NCBI GenBank assembly: GCA_013152695.1
Contig: JAADFV010000180.1
Location: 1-5,559 of the forward strand
Direction of reading: 5' to 3'
DNA length: 5,559 bases
From: Chloroflexota bacterium
Lineage (GTDB): Bacteria; Chloroflexota; Anaerolineae; J102
Shown: piece by piece, positions 1-5,079 of the stretch
Layout: each line of letters begins with the position of its first letter
How positions within the stretch are numbered: the first letter of the stretch is position 1
Position numbers and translations under genes: made by a program
The notes under the pieces: model-generated
What the model was told of the DNA's origin: nothing
The model's database searches: none
The model's input: the letters and a program-made list of their open reading frames with translations, nothing else

Positions 1-11
1 CCGCGTCCGCC

Positions 12-54
12 GGCAAGCGTGGAGTCTAACCGACCGGAAGTGGAGCTCTACAGG
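12..54. repeat. Two imperfect short direct repeats in the 3' flank
   Basis: GGCAAGCGTGGAGTCTAAC (12-30) and GGAAGTGGAGCTCTACAGG (36-54) align with small insertions around a shared TGGAG...TCTA core. CCGG precedes each, and a third CCGG is at 62. The stretch after the HAD gene holds no gene that I can support. The repeat could be part of a larger intergenic repeat continuing off the window edge, or chance. Confidence 0.3.
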
Positions 55-76
55 CCTACGGCCGGAGGGCGGCCTG
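51..76 (-). terminator. Weak GC-rich hairpin downstream of the operon
   Basis: CAGGCC (51-56) and GGCCTG (71-76) form a six-pair GC-rich stem with a 14-base loop, 15 bases after the HAD stop codon. No U-run follows on the minus strand, so it is not a standard intrinsic terminator. It may protect the 3' end of the message or be incidental. Confidence 0.25.
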
Positions 77-90
77 CGCTGTCCTCTTCG

Positions 91-762
91 CTACGATTCG
101 TACGTTGGTGAAGGCCAACCCAGAAGACGGAAAACAGCATCGACCGGTAGCTCTGGGAGTGTCTCGACAACGATATCCGCCCGCGTAAGCTTGTGCGCAG
201 GGAGGGTGGTGGCCACGGCAATACACTTCATCCCCGCCCTTTTTGCTCCCTCCACCCCCACAGCAGCATCTTCGAACACGAGACAGTGCTCGGGCGGTGT
301 CTCGATACGCCGGGCAGTCTCCAAAAAGACATCGGGTTCGGGCTTACCGGGCATGTCGATGCCAGAAACCATGGCGGCAAAGTAAGGCCGGATGCCCATG
401 GCATCGATCAACGCCTCGATATTGGCTTGAGGTGCCGAAGAGGCGATTGCCTGACGATACCCTGCCTCTTGCAAATGCTGGAGCCAGGTGAGAACACCAG
501 GCATAGGCCTGGCATCTTCCTGAATCAGTTGTAGGAACAGGGCTTCCTTGCGTTCACTAATCGCAGTATAGAGCTCGGGTTCAGGCACACGCCCCAAGAG
601 CAAGCGAAGCAGGGCGGGGTTGTTCATGCCAAAAGTGCGGTCGAACAGAGGACGGGGAAACTCGATGCCGTGGTCCGACAACACCTCGATCCAGGAACGA
701 TAATGAAAGTCCGCCGTATCGATGAGCACCCCGTCCATATCCCAAATGACACCGTATTTCAT
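91..762 (-). CDS. HAD-superfamily sugar-phosphate phosphatase (beta-phosphoglucomutase subfamily)
   Basis: This 223-residue cytoplasmic enzyme probably removes phosphate from a sugar phosphate or similar product of the pathway. HAD motif I is DMDGVLIDT with nucleophile Asp8 and acid/base Asp10; motif II is Ser108 in IASSAP; motif III is Lys140 in GKPEPD; motif IV is Glu164-Asp165 in VFEDA. The segment DTADFH (His20) and Arg71-Lys72 in the cap resemble the hinge residues of Lactococcus beta-phosphoglucomutase. That enzyme's phosphate-clamping Arg49 (KGVSR) is replaced by FGMNN (44-48), so a phosphatase is more likely than a mutase. It is the last gene of the run and begins exactly where the permease ends (TAA then ATG); the only Shine-Dalgarno candidate is AGGCGG, 12 bases upstream inside the permease gene, so coupled translation is likely. 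The substrate is unknown. Confidence 0.9.
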   Translation of the reverse strand: MKYGVIWDMDGVLIDTADFHYRSWIEVLSDHGIEFPRPLFDRTFGMNNPALLRLLLGRVPEPELYTAISERKEALFLQLIQEDARPMPGVLTWLQHLQEAGYRQAIASSAPQANIEALIDAMGIRPYFAAMVSGIDMPGKPEPDVFLETARRIETPPEHCLVFEDAAVGVEGAKRAGMKCIAVATTLPAHKLTRADIVVETLPELPVDAVFRLLGWPSPTYES

Positions 763-1785
763 TTAATCCATTCGCCGCCTGAGCATCGCATGCATCGAAA
801 CCGATAAAATCACGATCAGACCATAAATGAGCTTCGTCCAAAAACCGGTTAGTCCGATTGCCACAATGGCGGCCTCGATAGCACCGATGATGTAGCTGCC
901 GAGAAACGTGCCTAAAATCGTGCCGATACCACCAAAAACGGAAGTGCCGCCCAAGAAAACCGAAGCGAGAGTCTGCAACAAATAGCCATCTCCCAAGGAA
1001 GGCCAGAAGAATGACACGGTCAAACTGGCCAACACCCCGGCAAAAGCCGAGGCCACACCGACCATGATAAATACCGCCAAACGGGTACGTCTGGTATTGA
1101 CACCCATCAGTTCGGCGCTTTTGGCATTATCGCCGATGAGATAAATATGTGCCCCCAGACGGGTGCGGTTCAATATTATCCAGCTAATTGCCGTGGCCAC
1201 GAGCATCCAGACAAACTGCATGGGAATGTAACCGAAGGCCTTTCCCACGAGAACTTCATAAAGAAAAGACTCCCGTGTTGCCACGAGGGTGTTACCTTTA
1301 CCCCCTAAAAGCACGAGTACTGCTCCCCGCCAGAAAAACTGCGTACCGATAGTGGCAACCAAGGAGGGAATGCCAATGCCGACGACAATAATGCCGTTGA
1401 TGAGACCGACAACGAACCCCGTTGCCAGGCTGGCGATAAAGGCGAGAGGAACGCTGCCTGTGAACTGAAAGGTAAAGGCAAAAGCTACCATCCCAATTGC
1501 CATGATAGCCGGGAACGAGAGGTCCATTTCGCCCGCAATAATCGCCATGGTCAGAGGCAGAGCGATGATGCCGAAGAAGGGCACTGTCGACATGAAGGCA
1601 CGGTAGATCTGGGGGGATAGAAAAGTATTGGGGGCGAAGAAAATAAATACGGCCCAGAGTGCTAAAAATACACCGATGATGCCCAGCTGGGTGCCATTAC
1701 TGCTGAGAAAGCGTCGTAGCCAGAGTCGTCGACTTACGCGAGGGCTTTCGCGATCAATGGCGATTTCTTGGTCTGTAGTGGTCAT
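763..1785 (-). CDS. Sugar ABC transporter permease, RbsC type (BPD_transp_2 family)
   Basis: This 340-residue integral membrane protein forms the translocation path. After a charged cytoplasmic N-terminus (1-30) it shows about eight to ten hydrophobic segments, starting near 33-51 and ending near 318-334. Family landmarks are GEMDLSFPAIMAIG (85-98), matching the 'GGIDLSVG' segment of RbsC; GLINGIIV (127-134); IPSLVATIGT (139-148); NRTRLGAHIYLIGDN (206-220), followed by SAELMGVNTRR (223-233), the cytoplasmic loop that meets the ATPase; and LGGTSVFGGIGTILGT (278-293). Length is normal for the family and there is one permease gene, so a homodimer is expected. The ATG has AAGGA ten bases upstream (1796-1800), a slightly long spacing. 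Its TAA is directly followed by the ATG of the HAD gene. Confidence 0.94.
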   Translation of the reverse strand: MTTTDQEIAIDRESPRVSRRLWLRRFLSSNGTQLGIIGVFLALWAVFIFFAPNTFLSPQIYRAFMSTVPFFGIIALPLTMAIIAGEMDLSFPAIMAIGMVAFAFTFQFTGSVPLAFIASLATGFVVGLINGIIVVGIGIPSLVATIGTQFFWRGAVLVLLGGKGNTLVATRESFLYEVLVGKAFGYIPMQFVWMLVATAISWIILNRTRLGAHIYLIGDNAKSAELMGVNTRRTRLAVFIMVGVASAFAGVLASLTVSFFWPSLGDGYLLQTLASVFLGGTSVFGGIGTILGTFLGSYIIGAIEAAIVAIGLTGFWTKLIYGLIVILSVSMHAMLRRRMD

Positions 1786-1823
1786 GGTGAAATAATCCTT
1801 ACAGCGAGTAGAAGGAGATGATG

Positions 1824-2585
1824 TCAGTCGAAACGACCGGTTTCAGCGATTTTGTACATGCGATCCATCAATTCATCGAGGGTGATATCAGCCGTGCGGA
1901 ATTCGCCAGCAACCCGACCTCGATCGAGAACAACAACACGATCGGCTACCGAATAGACATGAAAAATATTGTGATCGATAAAAATCGCTGATTTACCCGC
2001 ATTTTTGATGCCACGAACGAACGCAATCAGTTTACGAGTCTCCTGCAGGGAAAGGCCCATGGTAGGTTCGTCCAAAATGATGATTTCCGCATCAAAATAC
2101 AGGGCACGAACGATGGCAACACCCTGCTTCTCCCCACCCGAAAAAGTGCCAATCTTAGAATCGGGATCGACTGCGGTTGAGGTGAAGCCCATCGACTTTA
2201 CCATCAAATTATGCGTCTCTTCCTTCATCCTTTTTACATCAAGCAATCCCCAACGATTCTGCAGCTCTCGTCCCAAAAAGATATTGCGCCAGAGCGATTG
2301 TAGCTCGGCCAGGGCACGTTCCTGATAGACCGTTTCGACACCGAGCTGGCGAGCCTTGGGCACAGAAAGCTTCTTGACCAGTTTACCATTGAAGTAGATT
2401 TCTCCTTCATCGGGCTGATAATAACCGGTAATGATTTTGATCAGCGTCGATTTCCCGGCGCCATTGTCACCGAGAAGGCCGACAACCTCATTCTGCCCAA
2501 GCTGAAAACTCACACTGCGCAGAGACTGCACTTCTCCAAAAGTCTTTGAGATATTCCTCAACTCAAGACGATAGTTGTTTTCCAT
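1824..2585 (-). CDS. Sugar ABC transporter ATPase, single nucleotide-binding domain (FrcA-like)
   Basis: This 253-residue cytoplasmic ATPase powers import through the adjacent permease. All catalytic motifs are present: Walker A GDNGAGKST (39-47, Lys45), Q-loop Gln88 in VYQERAL, signature FSGGEKQG (148-155), Walker B IIILDEP (168-174) with catalytic Glu173, and H-loop His205 in FIDHN. The segment after Walker B reads TMGLSLQE, where relatives often have TAAL. RbsA, MglA and XylG are about 500-residue proteins with two such domains, the second often degenerate. This one has a single intact domain and presumably works as a homodimer, like FrcA. It starts downstream of two hairpins and ends 38 bases before the permease gene. 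The start at 2585 was chosen for its Shine-Dalgarno sequence. The CUT2 assignment rests on motifs plus neighbours; the substrate is unknown. Confidence 0.94.
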   Translation of the reverse strand: MENNYRLELRNISKTFGEVQSLRSVSFQLGQNEVVGLLGDNGAGKSTLIKIITGYYQPDEGEIYFNGKLVKKLSVPKARQLGVETVYQERALAELQSLWRNIFLGRELQNRWGLLDVKRMKEETHNLMVKSMGFTSTAVDPDSKIGTFSGGEKQGVAIVRALYFDAEIIILDEPTMGLSLQETRKLIAFVRGIKNAGKSAIFIDHNIFHVYSVADRVVVLDRGRVAGEFRTADITLDELMDRMYKIAETGRFD

Positions 2586-2592
2586 AAATGAA

Positions 2593-2597
2593 CTCCA
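2593..2597 (-). promoter_or_regulatory. Ribosome binding site that sets the ATPase start
   Basis: TGGAG on the minus strand lies seven bases before the ATG at 2585. It supports that start over an in-frame TTG at 2630, which would add 15 unrelated residues and falls in the loop of stem-loop 2. Confidence 0.75.
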
Positions 2598-2610
2598 GGG
2601 AGTCAAAAGA

Positions 2611-2654
2611 GAGGGCCAGACAGGGTGCAATGATTGTATCGTGGTCTGACCCTC
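2611..2654 (-). terminator. Stem-loop 2 with U-rich tail, candidate partial terminator or attenuator
   Basis: In the minus-strand RNA, GAGGGUCAGAC (2654-2644) pairs with GUCUGGCCCUC (2621-2611) over eleven base pairs, including one U·G. UCUUUU follows directly (2610-2605), so the layout resembles an intrinsic terminator. The loop is long (22 nt) and the U-tract is short and interrupted, so leaky termination or RNA protection is more likely than full termination. It lies between the binding-protein and ATPase genes, where many importers lower expression of the membrane components. Confidence 0.55.
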
Positions 2655-2661
2655 AGAGCAA

Positions 2662-2698
2662 GTGATAAGTCCAGAAATTAGGTCCCTAAACTCATCAC
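2662..2698 (-). promoter_or_regulatory. Stem-loop 1 after the binding-protein stop codon
   Basis: In the minus-strand RNA, GUGAUGAGU pairs with ACUUAUCAC over nine base pairs with one G·U. Inside, UUAG and CUAA add four pairs around a four-base loop, with a seven-base bulge on the 3' side. The structure starts 10 bases after the TAA of the binding-protein gene. Hairpins in this position often block 3' exonucleases and stabilise the upstream message. The single mismatch in the DNA repeat becomes a wobble pair only in the RNA of the transcribed strand. Confidence 0.55.
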
Positions 2699-2708
2699 AA
2701 TTGCGCGC

Positions 2709-3791
2709 TTAGCGGATTTGACGGTCGACCAAGTCTGCAAGCAAATCGATATTCTCTTTGCTGGCGAAACCAGCGCCGGTGTCGATATGCAGGCCGGTGA
2801 AAGCATAGTTGTGGGTCAAGCAAATCTGCAAAATGGGCAGATAACCTTGCAGCCACTGCTGTTGATCGATGACCAGATCCGTCCAGCCTCCGCGGATGGC
2901 GGCGACAGTTGCGGTGGAGAGATCGAAGCCGGCAGCATAGATGTCGTCGGGGCCAACGCCGGCTGCTTTGAGGTAGGTCTCCATGGTGGCGGTGAGAGCA
3001 CCGTGATCGGTGACAACCAGTTTGACGTCAGGATGGGAGGAGACGTAGCCGACAAAGGTGGAGGTGCCGGCAGTAGCATCAGCGTTGGTGGCATCGTCGA
3101 TCTCAAGATAGTCGACAACGAGGCCCGCTTCTTCCAGAGCATCGATGACGCCCTTGGTGCGTTGGCCGCGGCCGGCCTGAGCCAGCAAACCCCAAACCAT
3201 GGCGCGATCACCCTCTTTCAGGCCAAAGCGGCGCACTGCTTCGGAGCCAAGAGCATGGCCGGCAGAGTAGAGCTCGGCACCCACATAGCCAAAGCCTCGG
3301 GTTTTGTACATGGCTTCGAGCTCAGGCAGAGTCGTGTTCTGGCTGGTAACGATGATCCCAGAAGCTTCAGCCTCGTCGACCACACTCTTGAAAGCGTCGT
3401 CGCCGGGATGGCCCATGATGGCGATGCCATCAGGTTTGGTGGCAGCAGCCTGGGCGAACTGGGTCACCATCTTCTCAGGATTCCAGTCGGACCAAACATA
3501 TTCCACATTGGGGCCCAGGTCCTGGGCAGCAGCAACGGCGCCGTTATAGACGACTGTAGCGAAAGGCCCGCCCGGGGAGCCGCCAGGGAAGAAAACGATA
3601 TTGGTACCCGCACACCATTTGCCTTCGGCGCCGGGGGCGGGGCCTGCGGTCTCAGCAGGGGCTTCGGTTGCCGCTTCTGCTGGCGCTTCGGTGGCGGCAG
3701 CTGGTGCTTGTGGGGCCGGAGCCGCACATGCTGCCAGGAGAATCAGGACCAGCAAGCCTGTCATCACAAGAAACAGTTTGTTCTTCTTCAT
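2709..3791 (-). CDS. Sugar-type ABC transporter substrate-binding lipoprotein (Peripla_BP_4 family)
   Basis: This 360-residue lipoprotein captures the ligand outside the membrane and delivers it to the permease. It has a KKNK n-region, a hydrophobic stretch at about 6-19 and the lipobox LLAAC with Cys22 as the lipidation site. A flexible Ala/Pro/Glu linker (23-58) contains two TEAPAE repeats. The mature domain follows the ribose-binding-protein plan: NIVFFPGG (64-71) as first strand, GIAIMGHPGDDAF (122-134) matching the family's 'NPTDSDA' segment, GIIVTSQNT (145-153), Arg211 in RTKG, TDHG (261-264), AAGFD with Asp290, and DQQQWLQGY (309-317). Asp290, Gln310/311 and Arg211 sit where ribose-binding protein contacts its sugar, while Gln151-Asn152 occupy the place of its Asp89-Arg90, so the ligand may not be ribose. 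Alignments were made by eye. The linker style points to Chloroflexota. Two hairpins follow the stop codon. Class is confident, ligand unknown. Confidence 0.93.
   Translation of the reverse strand: MKKNKLFLVMTGLLVLILLAACAAPAPQAPAAATEAPAEAATEAPAETAGPAPGAEGKWCAGTNIVFFPGGSPGGPFATVVYNGAVAAAQDLGPNVEYVWSDWNPEKMVTQFAQAAATKPDGIAIMGHPGDDAFKSVVDEAEASGIIVTSQNTTLPELEAMYKTRGFGYVGAELYSAGHALGSEAVRRFGLKEGDRAMVWGLLAQAGRGQRTKGVIDALEEAGLVVDYLEIDDATNADATAGTSTFVGYVSSHPDVKLVVTDHGALTATMETYLKAAGVGPDDIYAAGFDLSTATVAAIRGGWTDLVIDQQQWLQGYLPILQICLTHNYAFTGLHIDTGAGFASKENIDLLADLVDRQIR
3648..3692 (-). repeat. Coding repeat: two TEAPAE units in the lipoprotein linker
   Basis: Residues 34-40 (TEAPAEA) and 42-48 (TEAPAET) of the binding protein are near-identical units separated by one alanine. 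They belong to a low-complexity tether after the lipidated cysteine, which holds the binding domain away from the membrane. Such tethers change quickly between relatives. Confidence 0.75.
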
Positions 3792-3797
3792 GGTGTT

Positions 3798-3803
3798 CCC
3801 TCC
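3798..3803 (-). promoter_or_regulatory. Strong ribosome binding site of the binding-protein gene
   Basis: GGAGGG on the minus strand lies six bases before the ATG at 3791. This fixes the start of the binding protein at a lysine-rich signal peptide. An in-frame TTG at 3920 would add 43 residues and push the signal sequence inside the protein. Confidence 0.85.
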
Positions 3804-3865
3804 AGGAATAAAAGGTGGATTGAGAAGAGTGGTTGGGACTGCGACAAAGGTAAGTAACAAATACG

Positions 3866-3890
3866 GTAACCATGCTGAGGCCATGGTGAC
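3866..3890. promoter_or_regulatory. 9-7-9 inverted repeat, candidate operator or leader hairpin
   Basis: On the plus strand the arms are GTAACCATG (3866-3874) and CATGGTGAC (3882-3890), separated by seven bases. They pair except at one position (3868/3888). The repeat lies about 75 bases upstream of the binding-protein ATG, where an operator for a sugar-responsive repressor, or an mRNA leader hairpin, would be plausible. A third half-site, CATGG at 3890-3894, could form a competing hairpin with CCATG at 3881-3885. No T-run follows, so a terminator is unlikely. No regulator gene is in the window to pair it with. Confidence 0.35.
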
Positions 3891-3974
3891 ATGGGTTCTA
3901 GGGCATAGGCGCCTCCTCAAAAAGTGTGTCAGTTGACTGGCTCGGTGTGGGCATCAATTCTGGTTGAAATAGAA

Positions 3975-5078
3975 TCAGGTCCATTGGCTAATACGCTTGA
4001 GTAAATCCCGTTCTTCTTCCTCTGATTCTGTGGCAATCCAGAGAAAGAGTCCTTCGGGCTCCATCACCTCCATAAAATCATCCAGGTCCTCTTTGCTTAG
4101 ATCTACGATGAGGGGACGCTGCGCCTGAATTTCTTTGATGAAAGGAACCCATTGCATGATGGGATAGTCGTCCCCCACACCCTGCACCCATTGGATGGCA
4201 TGCACCTCGGGTACACTGAGGATGGTATCGAGATGCCGCGCCACCCCTTTGCCATCGAGATGGAAGATGTTGTGGGTCATGGATTTGACTTCTCGCTGCA
4301 GGATAGGCAGGCCGTATTCACGAAACATCTGCGGTGAGATCATGCTGGAAAAGTCGCAGCTGGGAATGTGCATGCGGCCAAAGGAAGGAATACCCATCCA
4401 GCTCACAGAAAGCTGGCCATGAGCTTTGAGAATGTTGTCGAAATGATTGTAAATAGTCTCGAAATCGGCAATGGAAAGTTCGGCGAGACGATGCGCTTCT
4501 TCGGGGCTATCGATCAGGTCAAGACAGAACTGCTGCGGTGAGCGCCAGGCCATGCAGCAGTCTAAGCCCGGATGTAAATCGGTATACCCCACCAGAAACT
4601 GCCCCTGGCAACGTTCCAGGGCGTGATAGGTCAACTCTTCAATCTTCTTGAGGTAGACATTGTCCCAGTCCAATTTCAGGTCATCCATATCCGACCACTG
4701 CCGCACCCGAGGTTCCGACCAGGAAGTGACCTCACCAAACGTCAGTTCGGCACCATAAAAAGCAGCATACACGTCGGGGCCCAGGTTGGGCCAGTAAACA
4801 GGGAAGGTCTCACCATAATGTTGCTTGCCAGTAATCGACTTGATGTACAAGTCCACCTGGAATTCGACATCAAACCACAGTGTTTTCCGCTCTTCTGGTG
4901 TCATGCCGGCCAATTGATCCTGCAAAATATCGATGAAACTGTTATGCGCCATAAAGCGGACAGGAGGACGGTCGATGATCGCACCCTCGAACCAGGCATA
5001 GACGCGCTGCATCGCCATGTCGAAGTGCGGCATGCCGGCGATGTCCATAGACCAGGAAGTGAGAGCTTGCGTCGTCAT
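3975..5078 (-). CDS. UroD-like (COG0407-type) protein 2, divergent paralogue
   Basis: This complete 367-residue protein has the usual length for UroD-like TIM-barrel proteins. Visible landmarks are the N-terminal DRPPVRF (36-42), GPDVYAAFYGAE (100-111), DLHPGLDCCMAWRSP (167-181), SPQMFREYGLPIL (248-260), HLDGKG (273-278) and IQWVQGVGDD (295-304). The last two match family positions just before the C-terminal barrel strands. It has HxDG like its neighbour (His273, Asp275), but the C-terminal LAPTHH-type segment is replaced by GLFLWIATESEEEE, so the two proteins have probably taken different roles. The ATG is one base after the TAA of UroD-like protein 1 and has no clear Shine-Dalgarno sequence, which suggests translational coupling; Met11 at 5048 is an alternative start without better support. 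No signal peptide or membrane segment is seen, so it should be cytoplasmic. A cobalamin-type methyltransferase or a non-enzymatic partner of protein 1 are both possible; the function is unknown. Confidence 0.85.
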   Translation of the reverse strand: MTTQALTSWSMDIAGMPHFDMAMQRVYAWFEGAIIDRPPVRFMAHNSFIDILQDQLAGMTPEERKTLWFDVEFQVDLYIKSITGKQHYGETFPVYWPNLGPDVYAAFYGAELTFGEVTSWSEPRVRQWSDMDDLKLDWDNVYLKKIEELTYHALERCQGQFLVGYTDLHPGLDCCMAWRSPQQFCLDLIDSPEEAHRLAELSIADFETIYNHFDNILKAHGQLSVSWMGIPSFGRMHIPSCDFSSMISPQMFREYGLPILQREVKSMTHNIFHLDGKGVARHLDTILSVPEVHAIQWVQGVGDDYPIMQWVPFIKEIQAQRPLIVDLSKEDLDDFMEVMEPEGLFLWIATESEEEERDLLKRISQWT

Positions 5079-5079
5079 C

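Larger units (their letters stand above)
3792..3974 (-). other. 183-nt gap between UroD-like 2 and the binding-protein gene
   Basis: This non-coding gap could hold an internal promoter or a processing site. It contains a perfect Shine-Dalgarno sequence with a two-codon ORF (3898-3917), a 9-7-9 inverted repeat (3866-3890), a run of five T in the transcribed sense near 3921-3925 without a convincing stem before it, and the binding-protein ribosome site (3798-3803). I found no sigma-70-like pair of -35 and -10 boxes good enough to call. Reading frames do cross it, including an N-terminal extension of the binding protein, but none has a plausible start signal. Confidence 0.6.

Noticed and set aside
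2718..3857. 379-codon open frame on the plus strand, antisense to the binding-protein gene
   Set aside because: It mirrors the codon pattern of the well-supported lipoprotein gene on the other strand, has no recognisable domain, and its glycine- and cysteine-rich translation looks like a shadow.
3788..3892. 34-codon minus-strand ORF whose TGA overlaps the binding-protein ATG (ATGA)
   Set aside because: The overlap is suggestive of coupling, but the ORF has no Shine-Dalgarno sequence at a usable distance and its composition is not protein-like. The binding-protein gene has its own strong ribosome site.
3792..3920. N-terminal extension of the binding protein from a TTG at 3920 or an ATG at 3884
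   Set aside because: It would bury the signal peptide and lipobox; the ATG at 3791 has GGAGGG six bases upstream and starts with a classical lipoprotein signal.
3920..3960. Terminator after UroD-like 2 (TTTTT on the minus strand near 3921-3925)
   Set aside because: The only stem before the T-run is three to four base pairs with a very small loop, too weak to call.
3792..3974. Sigma-70 promoter before the binding-protein gene
   Set aside because: Candidate pairs such as TTGTCG with CTCAAT at 17 bases match the -10 consensus poorly; a start-site map would be needed.
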